Part shown: positions 17,377 through 26,205 of the stretch, in pieces
Layout: each line of letters begins with the position of its first letter
Numbering within the stretch: position 1 is the stretch's first letter
NCBI GenBank assembly: GCA_028280715.1
Contig: JANQLG010000009.1
Location: forward strand, 17,586 to 81,585
Source: Spongiibacteraceae bacterium
Lineage (GTDB): Bacteria; Pseudomonadota; Gammaproteobacteria; Pseudomonadales; Dasaniaceae
DNA: 64,000 bases
Direction of reading: 5' to 3'
Notes under the pieces: generated by a model
The model's database searches: none
What the model was told of the DNA's origin: nothing
Seen by the model: the letters and a program-made list of their open reading frames with translations, nothing else
Program-made: the position numbers and the translations under genes

Positions 17377-17688
17377 ATGGTTAGAGAAATCAACGGCTTG
17401 GATGGTTTTCAGCCCTCGACAAAAAGTGTCGGGCAGAACACCAAAAAATCCTCGCAAGAACCGGCCTCCACCGCCAGTGAAGCATCGCAAAGTGGCTCTG
17501 ATGATGTACAACTGAGCAGTGAAGCACGCACACTGCAATCATTAACTGACAGGGTTAATGAGTTACCAGATGTGAATGTGGAACGGGCAGAGCAAATTAA
17601 AGCCGCTTTGGAAAGCGGAGAATACAAAGTCGATGACTTGGTCATCGCAGATAAATTACTCAGCAGCGAAGCGCTCTTCGGCAAATAG
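17377..17688 (+). CDS. flgM: Anti-sigma-28 factor FlgM
   Basis: FlgM holds FliA inactive until the hook is finished and is then exported through the flagellar channel. The ATG at 17377 gives 103 residues. It begins MVREINGLDGFQP, has a disordered Ser/Gln-rich middle, and ends in the sigma-binding helices (NELPDVNVERAEQIKAALES, GEYKVDDLVIADKLL). It sits behind a sigma-28 promoter and upstream of flgN. A 9-bp-arm hairpin (CTGTTAGTT/AACTAACAG, 17734-17762) without a U-tract separates flgM from flgN. Confidence 0.93.
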   Translation: MVREINGLDGFQPSTKSVGQNTKKSSQEPASTASEASQSGSDDVQLSSEARTLQSLTDRVNELPDVNVERAEQIKAALESGEYKVDDLVIADKLLSSEALFGK

Positions 17689-17830
17689 AGCGTTTCTCAT
17701 ACTGACATCCAACCTATCTCTGGTAGTTCAAATCTGTTAGTTCAACAGTTAAAAACTAACAGAGCATAGGAAGCTCAGACGGGCAAATACTGAGCATGCT
17801 GGATGAAATGAATGATCGAGGTAACGCACT

Positions 17831-18337
17831 ATGTCAAATTACAATCAATCTCAAAATAATCACTCTCAACACGAACGGCTTTGGTTAGAACTTAACGAAA
17901 CCTTTCAACAAGATCTACCCGCAACGATAAATCTTCTCAACACACTTAAGCTGGAACGTACAGCTCTTGAACAGCGTGATTACGACACCTTTGAAAAAAT
18001 CATTGTCGATAAACAAACACTGCTCAACACCTTAGAAACCAACGCCAATGCGCGCCGATCACTGTTACAACAAGCCGGCTTTACTGATGAATCCGCTACC
18101 CTGAAAGCTGTCGAACAAGAAGCACCTTCCGTCGCTAAAGCTTGGCATCAACTCGGTGAGCAATGGAAACAATGCCAGCAGCTGAATGAAGTTAATGAAC
18201 GCATTGCCAAACGCACTCGTCTTGTTGTGGGGCAATTACTGGATATTCTTCGCGGTCATAACTCACATTCAAAGCTATATAATAGTAAGGGCGATGCGCG
18301 CCGTACTTCAAGCGGGCGCACCATTACTAGCGCTTAA
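17831..18337 (+). CDS. flgN: Flagellar export chaperone FlgN
   Basis: FlgN is the cytosolic chaperone of the hook-filament junction proteins FlgK and FlgL. The 168-residue protein is mostly helical, with the family's coiled-coil pattern (LKLERTALEQRDYDTFEKII, DKQTLLNTLE) and a basic C-terminal tail with LDILRGH and YNSKGDARR. It is preceded by a GAGG-type SD (GATCGAGG). Synteny flgA-flgM-flgN supports the call. Confidence 0.9.
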   Translation: MSNYNQSQNNHSQHERLWLELNETFQQDLPATINLLNTLKLERTALEQRDYDTFEKIIVDKQTLLNTLETNANARRSLLQQAGFTDESATLKAVEQEAPSVAKAWHQLGEQWKQCQQLNEVNERIAKRTRLVVGQLLDILRGHNSHSKLYNSKGDARRTSSGRTITSA

Positions 18338-18563
18338 TAATCAGGTCTCAAAAATAGAAGCCCTTTGATTGGCGCTGCTTTTATCGCCACAAGTAACGTT
18401 TTGCCGATGGTTGATGAAGTAGCTATCGGTGTTGTGAATCACCTCTGAAAACGCCCAAATTTATACCGTAAAGCTTGTGCATACTGTCGATTTTGCCCGG
18501 TATTAAAACTATAGTTATTCGCATACTTGCGGATATTTTTAGGCTTAACACCGGAATTTAGTA
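18338..18563 (+). other. Intergenic leader of the subtilase gene
   Basis: No gene is seen in these 226 bases between flgN and the subtilase lipoprotein. Sequence is of ordinary composition, and I do not see a clear terminator for flgN or a strong promoter. Confidence 0.5.
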
Positions 18564-21470
18564 ATGCGCGTTCACTCCATAGCCCTGTTATTTCTCATTT
18601 CTATCATCACAACAAGCTGTGGCGGTGGCGGAGGTGGCGGGAGTAGCAGCCCGGAGCCAGTGCTAATTGCCAATATCGATTTAAGTGGCTCTCCTGATGG
18701 GCCTGCCCCCTTAACATTGACCTTCGATGGCAGCGGATCTTCTATTCAAAACGCAAGATCCGACGGTCCAACTATCACGAGTTATCAATGGGATTTTGGT
18801 GACGGTCAAACCGACACCGGCGCATTAGTCACTCATATCTATACCGGCGACCAGCGCTATACAGCGACGCTGACCGTGACTGACAGCCGTAATGTTACTG
18901 ATACCACTCAGGTGACGATAAGAACCGCTTTTTCTGTGTCAGGAACTATATCTGCAACTAACAACAGTAGGGTAGATGTCGATGTTAATGACCCATCACG
19001 TCAAGACAAAACCAATGCAAGTACGACATTCATCACCAATAATATCTTTGACGATGCACAAAGATTACCCAACCCAACAATACTTAACGGCTTTATAAGC
19101 AGAGACCCTGCGGGAGCACCCAGTTCCGGCAACAGCAACTTTGAATTCGATGCTGACTTCAATGATTATTACGCTGTTTATCTACTAGAAAATCAATTTG
19201 TTTCTCTTCGTATCGCAGACTTTAATCCATCTTTCCCTACCGCAGTGGATGTTGATCTATACCTTTATGACAGTGATTTAGTATTAATTGGTGCCTCTAA
19301 CGCATCGAATTCACCATTGGAATCTGTATCAACACTGACCGAGGGTGAATACCTTATCCAAGTCAATGCCTTTGCAGGAATCAGCAAATATGTGTTAAAT
19401 GTCGGAACAACATCTATGGTGACCGGCCACCGCGCTTATGGTCAAAAAGCCGATTTTATTCCAGGCGAAATCATCGTGAAGCAAAAGCCTTTGCACAAAA
19501 TATCTGTGCAGGCAGCCAATACATTAACGCCTTTAAAACTATCGCATCAGGACAGAAGTCGCCCCGGACTAATGCGTTTTGATACAGCCAGTACCCCTAC
19601 AAAAAATGTACAAACAACATCAGTACTTACCAACACGATCAACACAAAGAATGAATTGGCTCATAACACTCTGCGGAAAATTAAAGAACTCCAATTACGC
19701 GATGATGTTGAATATGCAGAGCCCAATTACCGTGTATACCCGTCGCTTGAACCTAACGACACTTTTTATCCTCTGCAAACCCACTATGCACAGATCAATT
19801 TGCCCTTAGCATGGGAAATTACCACCGGCACACCGATCAGCGGAGATGTTATTGTGGCTGTGGTTGACTCAGGTGTAGTGCTAAACCATGAAGATCTAAC
19901 AGGAAAGCTTGTTGGCGGCTATGATTTCATCAGAGACCCAGCTGTCAGCAACGATGGCGATGGTATCGACAGCAACCCCTTCGATCCTGGTGATGGTAGT
20001 GGCGGAAAAGCTCCATCGTGGCATGGCACTCATGTCGCTGGCACCATAGCAGCAAACAGTAATAACGGCTTAGGGGTCAGCGGTGTGTCCTGGGGTGCTC
20101 AAATAATGCCAATCCGGGCTTTAGGCATCGACGGAGGGAGTAGCTATGATGTTATGCAAGGCATTCGTTTTGCTGCAGGCTTGAGCAATGACAGTGGAAC
20201 AATCCCGCCACAGCCAGCCGATATTATTAATTTAAGTCTCGGTGGCGGTAGTTTTAATCAATCCGAGCAGAACCTATTCACACAACTCTACAATGCCGGT
20301 GTCATCGTTGTTGCTGCAGCAGGCAATGAAAATACTTCTATGCCCTCTTATCCTGCAGCTTATGACAATGTTATTTCAGTAAGTGCTGTCGATTGGAACA
20401 ATGACAAAGCACCCTATTCGAATTTTGGTTCCACCATAGACATTACAGCACCTGGTGGTGATCTAAGCTTTGATAGCGACGGTAATGGTTATTCAGATGG
20501 CGTATTAAGCACTTTAGTCGATACCAATCAGCAGGATAACTATCAATTTTACCAAGGCACCTCAATGGCAACGCCACATGTTGCTGGTGTGGCCGCGTTG
20601 ATGAAGGCTATTGATTCCGGTTTAACCGCTATCGAATTTGATCAAGCCTTACAAACGCAAGCACTCACCAATGATATCGGTGACAGTGGCAGAGATGATC
20701 AATTTGGCTTTGGTATTATCGACGCTCTTAAAGCAGTGCAGCATGCACAGACGCTGGCAGGCGGCACCGTCACAGGCAGCATGCTTGCAACACCAACACG
20801 AATTAATTTTGGCAATTCACTAACATCTAATTCTCTAACGCTAACACAAATTGGAAATACTCCACCTACAGTCAGTAGTTTTAATTTTTCAGCCCCATGG
20901 CTATTTGTCGATGACAGCTCAGTGGCAGCCAATGGTACTGGAGAATACATTATACAAATTGATCGTTCCGATTTATCCGACGCCACCTATTCTGACAATA
21001 TAATTTTCAACCTGAGCAATGGGGTCGAATTAACCATCCCTGTAACAATGACAGTACAAAATGACACAGCAGGAACCGGTGACGCTGGTTTCCTCTATGT
21101 AGTACTGTTAGATCCTGAAAGTTTTGATGTTGTAGAGCAGTTTAATGTGGATGTGCAAGACGGTATCTACAACTATCAATTCAACAATGTGCCCTACGGA
21201 AGTTATGTTATCTATACAGGGTCTGATGTAGACAATGACTTCTTTATTTGCGGTATCGGCGAAAGCTGCGGCAGTTACCCTACTCTTGATCGATCATCCA
21301 CCGTAGACGTTTTTGATGATGTCAGTGGCTTGAATTTTCTAGCACCAATCACTACCGACGCACTCAGCACAAGCAGTACCGGCACTGTGAAAGATGCTGG
21401 ATCTATTGAGCGAAAAGCCATTATCGACCCAACGGCTAAAACAGGTAAGAAACTACAAATAGAAAATTAA
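18564..21470 (+). CDS. Lipoprotein subtilisin-like protease (S8) with N-terminal PKD domain
   Basis: A 968-residue cell-surface serine protease. A lipoprotein signal ends at C19 (ITTSC) and is followed by a Gly/Ser tether. A PKD domain (about 33-120, ITSYQWDFGDGQ) comes next, then a PPC-like beta domain (about 155-283, DYYAVYLLENQ, GEYLIQVNAF). The propeptide (about 298-395) ends in DVEYAEPNYRVYP. The S8 domain (about 405-735) has catalytic D435 (AVVDSG), H487 (HGTHVAG) and S667 (GTSMATPHVAG). A C-terminal beta-rich tail follows. The accessory domains precede the propeptide, unusual for aqualysin-like proteases, where they are C-terminal. Likely role: extracellular protein breakdown while anchored to the outer membrane. 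Confidence 0.92.
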   Translation: MRVHSIALLFLISIITTSCGGGGGGGSSSPEPVLIANIDLSGSPDGPAPLTLTFDGSGSSIQNARSDGPTITSYQWDFGDGQTDTGALVTHIYTGDQRYTATLTVTDSRNVTDTTQVTIRTAFSVSGTISATNNSRVDVDVNDPSRQDKTNASTTFITNNIFDDAQRLPNPTILNGFISRDPAGAPSSGNSNFEFDADFNDYYAVYLLENQFVSLRIADFNPSFPTAVDVDLYLYDSDLVLIGASNASNSPLESVSTLTEGEYLIQVNAFAGISKYVLNVGTTSMVTGHRAYGQKADFIPGEIIVKQKPLHKISVQAANTLTPLKLSHQDRSRPGLMRFDTASTPTKNVQTTSVLTNTINTKNELAHNTLRKIKELQLRDDVEYAEPNYRVYPSLEPNDTFYPLQTHYAQINLPLAWEITTGTPISGDVIVAVVDSGVVLNHEDLTGKLVGGYDFIRDPAVSNDGDGIDSNPFDPGDGSGGKAPSWHGTHVAGTIAANSNNGLGVSGVSWGAQIMPIRALGIDGGSSYDVMQGIRFAAGLSNDSGTIPPQPADIINLSLGGGSFNQSEQNLFTQLYNAGVIVVAAAGNENTSMPSYPAAYDNVISVSAVDWNNDKAPYSNFGSTIDITAPGGDLSFDSDGNGYSDGVLSTLVDTNQQDNYQFYQGTSMATPHVAGVAALMKAIDSGLTAIEFDQALQTQALTNDIGDSGRDDQFGFGIIDALKAVQHAQTLAGGTVTGSMLATPTRINFGNSLTSNSLTLTQIGNTPPTVSSFNFSAPWLFVDDSSVAANGTGEYIIQIDRSDLSDATYSDNIIFNLSNGVELTIPVTMTVQNDTAGTGDAGFLYVVLLDPESFDVVEQFNVDVQDGIYNYQFNNVPYGSYVIYTGSDVDNDFFICGIGESCGSYPTLDRSSTVDVFDDVSGLNFLAPITTDALSTSSTGTVKDAGSIERKAIIDPTAKTGKKLQIEN

Positions 21471-21480
21471 TGGAATCAAA

Positions 21481-22140
21481 CTAAAGCAAGCCGATTAACT
21501 GCTCATATAATTCAGGTTGAATCTTTTTCAACCGTAGGAGATCTCTTGGGCGATCCAAATCTGATAAAGTATCCAACTCAAACCATGAAAGATTATTTGC
21601 AGTGAGTTGATCTCGCGTCTGCTGTAACACTCTGCTACTGCCCCATTGAATATTTTCAAAAACTTCGGGCAACACCTGTCGCATACCGATAAGCACATAG
21701 CCACCATCACTAGCTGGCCCAATAACGACAGGAAACTTCTCCAACGCTTTTCTTGCTTGATCAACATAGGATGAAGACATTTCCGGACAGTCAGTGCCAA
21801 TAATAATGACCGACGCCGCTTGCTGTAAAACATTTTCTGCAGCGTTAAACATTTTCTGTCCTAAGGAAGTGCCTTGTTGAATATGAAGAGGCAAACCAAA
21901 ATGCTGTTGCTGAGAACATAACCAATCGTGCTCAGCCGAGCCCCATAATTCCATTTGAGGTAAAAAATCTTCGCATAATCTATTAAGCGTGTGACTCACC
22001 AACGCACGGTGAATATCAGCCGCCGCTTGAGCAGATACAGACAACTCATCGGATTCATCAAAAGTATACAAACGCGTTTTCACTTTCCCTTCAACAGGAG
22101 CTTTAGCAAAAACCAATAAACGAAATTCATCGAATGACAT
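21481..22140 (-). CDS. TIGR04282-type arsenosugar-associated glycosyltransferase (DUF2064)
   Basis: A 219-residue nucleotide-sugar-transferase-fold protein. The start LLVFAKAPVEGKVKTRL, IIGTDCPEMSSSYVDQA and VIGPASDGGYVLIGM are the signature blocks of the DUF2064/TIGR04282 family, which is found beside ArsS. It is the last gene of a three-gene minus-strand operon. Its proposed role is to help assemble the sugar moiety of arsenosugars or a related modified ribose; the exact reaction is not proven. Confidence 0.85.
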   Translation of the reverse strand: MSFDEFRLLVFAKAPVEGKVKTRLYTFDESDELSVSAQAAADIHRALVSHTLNRLCEDFLPQMELWGSAEHDWLCSQQQHFGLPLHIQQGTSLGQKMFNAAENVLQQAASVIIIGTDCPEMSSSYVDQARKALEKFPVVIGPASDGGYVLIGMRQVLPEVFENIQWGSSRVLQQTRDQLTANNLSWFELDTLSDLDRPRDLLRLKKIQPELYEQLIGLL

Positions 22141-22191
22141 TAATCAAATACCAAACTTTGAGAAAGCGATGAGAAAATTCTCTTTTTGCAA

Positions 22192-22911
22192 TTAATTCTG
22201 ATAATAAATTTTATGTAGTTTCTTAGGACTGACACCAAAAAAATAAGCCAGCCGTAAACACCACATCAGCAGTACCGTATTAATAATTCCATTTTTCTCC
22301 CAACGGCGACTGGACGTCATAACTATTTCAGAAATCACAACAGGGGAAGATTGCCGACGAAGGCGTGAACAGAATTCCACATCTTCCATAAGGGGAATAT
22401 CTGCATAGCCTTTTACCTGAAAAAAAAGGTAACGCCTCACAAATAACGCCTGATCACCTGTTGCTATCCCTGTTATTCGTGAACGAAGACTAATAGCATG
22501 CTCAATAATTCGAAATAAAAAATTCGCACCACTAAGGCGAAGAGAAAAGAAACCCCAGTTTTTTTTCGCCTCATTCAATTGCAGAAAAGTTTGTGTAACA
22601 TTTTGTGGAAGCAATGTATCCACATGCAAAAACAGCAACCAGTCACCTTTAGCGACAGCTGCACCCTGATTCATTTGCTCGGCACGCCCAGGGCTGGAGC
22701 TGATGCACTTATCCGCTAATGACGTTGCCAAGGACAAAGTTCTATCACGACTACCGCCATCCACCACAATCAATTCACACTGTTTATTGCGTAGCGATTG
22801 TAAAGTCGACAAGCTGTTAACAATTGTCTGCTCTTCATTTAAACAAGGGATAATAATGCTCAGCAAAGGTGACGACTGTTTTACACACTCAGTCACATCC
22901 GTATTAGCCAT
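22192..22911 (-). CDS. TIGR04283-type arsenosugar-associated family 2 glycosyltransferase
   Basis: A GT-A family 2 glycosyltransferase of 239 residues from ATG 22911. LSIIIPCLNEEQTI and ELIVVDGGSRDRT are the donor-binding N-terminal blocks, LLFLHVDTLLP carries the DXD-like metal site, and GIATGDQALFVRR with ADIPLMEDVEFCSRLRR is typical of the TIGR04283 group. The ATG overlaps the arsS stop by eight bases, so it is translationally coupled to arsS; upstream GTG codons are less likely starts. Confidence 0.85.
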   Translation of the reverse strand: MANTDVTECVKQSSPLLSIIIPCLNEEQTIVNSLSTLQSLRNKQCELIVVDGGSRDRTLSLATSLADKCISSSPGRAEQMNQGAAVAKGDWLLFLHVDTLLPQNVTQTFLQLNEAKKNWGFFSLRLSGANFLFRIIEHAISLRSRITGIATGDQALFVRRYLFFQVKGYADIPLMEDVEFCSRLRRQSSPVVISEIVMTSSRRWEKNGIINTVLLMWCLRLAYFFGVSPKKLHKIYYQN

Positions 22912-23866
22912 CCAGAGCACCACCACAACTACTACCTTGACCTGCGGTACAACCGAAGCAATGCTCGCCCGTTACGATAGGATTACCTTCAAGACTCCGA
23001 TCCATCAACTCCCTAATATGTATCCTGGATTTGTCACTGACAATCAGTGGTAAATCCAGCATCTGGTTAAAATCACAATCATAGACGTACCCCTGCCAAT
23101 CGATACTGATCAGATTGCGACACATCACGGTCTCAAGATTGGCAAGGCTAAAATTATCTTTTAACAACTGCACATATTGGTCGAGTTGGCCATGCGACAT
23201 CAACACACTACCAAAACGGCTAATGGGCATATTGGTAATAACAAACAGCTGATTGAACACAACACCAAAACGCAATTGCAACTCACGTTTGTAATCAATT
23301 TCCAGTGAATGCTGATCCGGCGGTAAAACCGGGCCAACCGGATTGTAAACCAGATTAAGTGACAAGCCGGGTTCAGTGCCATAACCTATTCGATTTAATA
23401 GTTGCAGAGCCTTAATGCTGTCAGAGTAAACACCCTTACCACGCTGTTTTTCGACATTTTCTTCCAGATAACAGGGTAATGAGGCGGTAATAGTCACTTT
23501 TTGCTCAGCTAAAAATTCAGCCATATCTTCATAACCTGGCTCTAACAATATAGTGAGATTACAGCGATCAATAACTTCTACTCCTCTCGCACGAGCTTCT
23601 GTCACCAACTCGCGAAAATGTGGGTTCATCTCCGGTGCACCACCAGTGACATCTAACACTTTGATTTTGTGTTGATCGATAAACGCCAGCAATAAATCAA
23701 TGGTATTTTCGCCCATTAATTCGGTACGTGTCGGTCCTGCATTCACATGACAATGTACACAACTTAAGTTGCACTTATATCCGAGATTAACCTGCAGGAT
23801 TTCGAGCTGATTACGTTGAACAGGAGGAAAATTGGTGTTGAGTAATAACGGCCGACTATCTAACAT
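22904..23866 (-). CDS. arsS: Arsenosugar biosynthesis radical SAM protein ArsS
   Basis: ArsS is a radical-SAM enzyme thought to attach the deoxyadenosyl group of SAM to dimethylarsinous acid, the first step toward arsenosugars. The 320 residues carry the [4Fe-4S] motif CNLSCVHC (C32, C36, C39) near the N-terminus and a Cys-rich C-terminal SPASM-like tail (CFGCTAGQGSSCGGALDG). LEILQVNLGYKCN and TGGAPEMNPHFRELV are family blocks. It heads an operon with two glycosyltransferases. The methyltransferase arsM that supplies its substrate is not in this window. Confidence 0.9.
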   Translation of the reverse strand: MLDSRPLLLNTNFPPVQRNQLEILQVNLGYKCNLSCVHCHVNAGPTRTELMGENTIDLLLAFIDQHKIKVLDVTGGAPEMNPHFRELVTEARARGVEVIDRCNLTILLEPGYEDMAEFLAEQKVTITASLPCYLEENVEKQRGKGVYSDSIKALQLLNRIGYGTEPGLSLNLVYNPVGPVLPPDQHSLEIDYKRELQLRFGVVFNQLFVITNMPISRFGSVLMSHGQLDQYVQLLKDNFSLANLETVMCRNLISIDWQGYVYDCDFNQMLDLPLIVSDKSRIHIRELMDRSLEGNPIVTGEHCFGCTAGQGSSCGGALDG

Positions 23867-24017
23867 AAAAAATATCTCTTATATCAAGCTGATCAGTATA
23901 TTGAGTTATATAAGGGAAGCAAAGCGAAGCTATATTAGCTTCTAGATAGTAGCTTCGACCGTCGGTTTGCTGCACAATTCCCCACCTCCACTTGTCATCT
24001 ATATGATGGATGCCACT

Positions 24018-24515
24018 ATGAATAACACCGACTACTTCCTCAGCTGGCAAGAATTTCATCGGGACACCCGCGCACTAGCCAGAGTTCTCCTGGAACAACA
24101 GGAAGGCAAGACTCCCTGGAAAGGAATCATCAGTATTGCCCGTGGAGGGCTAGTGCCTGGCGCTATTCTCGCGAGAGAGCTAAATTTGCGCATTGTCGAC
24201 ACCCTCTGCATCTCCAGTTACGACCATACCAATCAGGGTGAAATAAGCATCCTAAAAAGCATTGATGGCGATGGAGAAGGTTACCTGCTGGTTGACGACC
24301 TAGTGGATACAGGTAATACCGCCAAAGCAGCTAAAAGCATATTACCGGCGGCCAAACTAATTACTGTTTATGCCAAACCTCAGGGCAAAGCCTTAACTGA
24401 AATGTATGTGCGTGAATTTGACCAGAATACCTGGCTTCATTTTCCCTGGGATTCAGAAATGGTTGACGACGGCTTCAACTATAGCACGCCACTGGCGGAA
24501 AAATTATCCTGTTGA
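24018..24515 (+). CDS. gpt: Xanthine-guanine phosphoribosyltransferase Gpt
   Basis: Gpt salvages guanine and xanthine to the nucleotides with PRPP. With ATG 24018 it has 165 residues. Residues KGIISIARGGLVPGAILARE, CISSYDHTNQ and the PRPP-binding LLVDDLVDTGNTAKAA align well with E. coli Gpt from memory, and PWDSEM near the end matches its C-terminus. Upstream ATGs at 24003 and 24006 are possible starts. The gene diverges from arsS. Confidence 0.9.
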   Translation: MNNTDYFLSWQEFHRDTRALARVLLEQQEGKTPWKGIISIARGGLVPGAILARELNLRIVDTLCISSYDHTNQGEISILKSIDGDGEGYLLVDDLVDTGNTAKAAKSILPAAKLITVYAKPQGKALTEMYVREFDQNTWLHFPWDSEMVDDGFNYSTPLAEKLSC

Positions 24516-24567
24516 TTTATTGAGCAGAGAACAAACGTTGGAGAGAGATTGAGGTACTTATATGAGC

Positions 24568-24807
24568 TTAATGACTCCCTGTCAGGTAGTTGCGCATAAT
24601 CCACCAAGGATCATTAGTTGTATAGTTCGAACTGCGTCGATCTGAAACTCGTCGGCAACCACCTAAAGGTATTAAATCTAAATTGTCTATTTTACGACGG
24701 TCATTTTGCTTTCTTGGATCTGAAAAAGGGTCATTACTACCCAAAGTATATGAGGTTTCACTACCTACCCTTTTTTTCACAACACGTCTATTCACCCTGG
24801 AAGCCAC
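24568..24807 (-). CDS. Small basic hypothetical protein
   Basis: A 79-residue protein with GTG start at 24807. It is unusually rich in Arg/Asp pairs: DPRKQNDRRKIDNLD, GGCRRVSDRRSS and a C-terminal NDPWWIMRNYL. No signal or membrane segment is seen. Composition and the repeated DRR motif look like a real conserved small protein rather than a random frame, but I do not recognise a family. Confidence 0.5.
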   Translation of the reverse strand: MASRVNRRVVKKRVGSETSYTLGSNDPFSDPRKQNDRRKIDNLDLIPLGGCRRVSDRRSSNYTTNDPWWIMRNYLTGSH

Positions 24808-24965
24808 AACCTAAAATCTCAACCCCTAAAACATTATCATTGTTATCTAAGACCTAGCCGAAACTCTAACTCTAATATAAAACCCCGGTTACTGTCATCA
24901 GATCACACAAATTTCGAGACCTCCGTCACAATAAAGAATGATGAAAGAATAAACCACCCTTCAAG

Positions 24966-25589
24966 TCAGAGACGGCTCCATAGATCTGTCAATTTAGCAG
25001 CATCGTACTCATGATGGAGCGCCAAAGAATTGAGTGCAAATTCCATGTTGATCGACGGTTCCTGATCAGCGTGCATCACCACAGGCTTAATCTTTCTATC
25101 AACTAACTCAAAACCAATCGTCTTTGATGCCATCCCCAGTCGAGCTTTTTCAAAATTGAGCAACGTAATGCACTTATCAACTTCCAGTATTTCATTTCCA
25201 CTATCAGAATGAATATCAATGCAGCGATACTCTGGTAACTGAAACTGATAAACACAGGTAAAAAATATTTCCGGGCGTTCCACCACACCCAAAGCCACAG
25301 CACGCCGGTATGCAGCATCGGCAACTTCAAAACACTTCGGATCATCATCACTCACGTAGGGCAATAACAAAAAGCAGCGCCCCTGTTCATCGCGATAAAA
25401 ATCATTCAAAGAATTATCAATGTACAAATCATCCTTAAGAATGACAGGCCGCTCGACCTTACCATACAGAGCCCATATGAAAGGGCCTATTCGATCCTTA
25501 GCTTGCAATAAAACAATACCCCTATCGGGTTTAGTACGGCGCTCACTTTCAGGGCGCAGTTCGGGTGATTCATCTATTGGAGAAGCCAT
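24966..25589 (-). CDS. Hypothetical cytoplasmic protein
   Basis: A 207-residue soluble protein starting MASPIDESPELRPESERRTKPDRG. I do not recognise the family. It is acidic overall, has no membrane segment, and contains IDIHSDSGNEILEVDKCITLLNFEKA and a C-terminal LHHEYDAAKLTDLWSRL. It is followed on the same strand by the 79-residue gene. Codon usage and length make it a convincing gene. Confidence 0.7.
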   Translation of the reverse strand: MASPIDESPELRPESERRTKPDRGIVLLQAKDRIGPFIWALYGKVERPVILKDDLYIDNSLNDFYRDEQGRCFLLLPYVSDDDPKCFEVADAAYRRAVALGVVERPEIFFTCVYQFQLPEYRCIDIHSDSGNEILEVDKCITLLNFEKARLGMASKTIGFELVDRKIKPVVMHADQEPSINMEFALNSLALHHEYDAAKLTDLWSRL

Positions 25590-25746
25590 CGCAGTAACAA
25601 ATTAAATTATTGGTGATGTTATTAATGCGTTTACTTGAAGATTACTTTTTAACCATTTCGATTCTACTTAAAGCTTGCAGTCAATAAAAGCAAACTGCCA
25701 AACATTGAATAGATATAAGCAAAATATTTACAGAAATTTTCTGGCT

Positions 25747-25775
25747 TTGCAGACCCAACTGGATTCTTTTAGAAT
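25747..25775 (+). promoter_or_regulatory. Promoter of tRNA-Arg(CCT)
   Basis: TTGCAG (25747-25752), 17 bp and TAGAAT (25770-25775) place a start about ten bases further on, just before the mature tRNA at 25786. The discriminator is G/C rich, as in stringently controlled stable-RNA promoters. Confidence 0.7.
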
Positions 25776-25785
25776 CACGCTGCCC

Positions 25786-25862
25786 GCCCCGATGGCACAG
25801 CTGGATAGCGCGGCCCCCTCCTAAGGGGCAGGTCTCAGGTTCGAATCCTGATCGGGGCGCCA
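25786..25862 (+). tRNA. tRNA-Arg (anticodon CCT)
   Basis: The 77-base sequence folds as a complete cloverleaf with encoded CCA. The acceptor stem GCCCCGA pairs with TCGGGGC, the T-arm TCAGG/CCTGA carries TTCGAAT, and the anticodon stem GCCCC/GGGGC has loop CTCCTAA, giving anticodon CCT. The D-stem has one A-C mismatch. It reads AGG codons. The reverse-strand open frame across it is an artefact. Confidence 0.97.
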
Positions 25863-25905
25863 TATTTTAAAAGGCCCACCTAATCAGGTGGGCCTTTTAA
25901 AATAT
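25862..25905 (+). terminator. Strong hairpin terminator after tRNA-Arg
   Basis: Two perfectly complementary 20-base arms (25862-25881 and 25886-25905) with loop AATC. The GC core GGCCCACCT is flanked by A and T runs, so the stem ends in CCTTTTAAAATAT. It begins at the last base of the CCA end. Confidence 0.9.
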
Positions 25906-25939
25906 TCTACCCGTACATGATTTGAAATGACTTGTTCGA

Positions 25940-26030
25940 CAAATTGCTTTGCAATTTGATACCCAAAACACATCGTGGGGTACGCTGACCGGCCGCAGGT
26001 CGCCCGAAGGGCCAACAAGCCAAGCTTGTT
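25940..26030. repeat. Chain of four small perfect hairpins downstream of tRNA-Arg
   Basis: Four stem-loops follow each other: CAAATTGC-TTT-GCAATTTG (25940-25958), GACC-N7-GGTC (25987-26001), GCCC-GAA-GGGC (26002-26012) and AACAAGC-CAA-GCTTGTT (26014-26030). Three have 3-nt loops. No open frame spans them. This looks like an interspersed palindromic element (REP-like) or a structured RNA. Confidence 0.55.
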
Positions 26031-26107
26031 TTAGATTTATCCTGTTACCCCTTCCACCATCTATTTATCCCATTAATTCATTAACAAACCGCTAGATCTT
26101 ACAATCA

Positions 26108-26185
26108 ATGCTAAAAAAATAGCATCTTCCTATTGACTGAAACCAAATAAGTGCTAAATTTATAGCATGATGCTAAAAAATTAGC
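26108..26185 (+). promoter_or_regulatory. Three GCTA-N6-TAGC operators and promoter of the blaI operon
   Basis: The palindrome GCTA-N6-TAGC occurs at 26110-26123, 26153-26166 and 26172-26185; extended arms read ATGCTA/TAGCAT. A -35 like TTGACT (26133-26138) lies between the first and second sites, and the second site covers the expected -10. Family knowledge: BlaI/MecI repressors bind short dyads over their own promoters. The third site ends 20 bp before the blaI ATG. Confidence 0.75.
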
Positions 26186-26205
26186 ACAAAAAGAGCAGCG
26201 CTATT

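Noticed and set aside
23856..24059. 67-codon minus-strand frame between arsS and gpt
   Set aside because: It lies mostly antisense to the gpt start and arsS leader, with no SD and no recognisable protein pattern.
25681..25863. Minus-strand open frame across tRNA-Arg
   Set aside because: It is the well-known spurious frame antisense to a tRNA; the tRNA cloverleaf explains the sequence.
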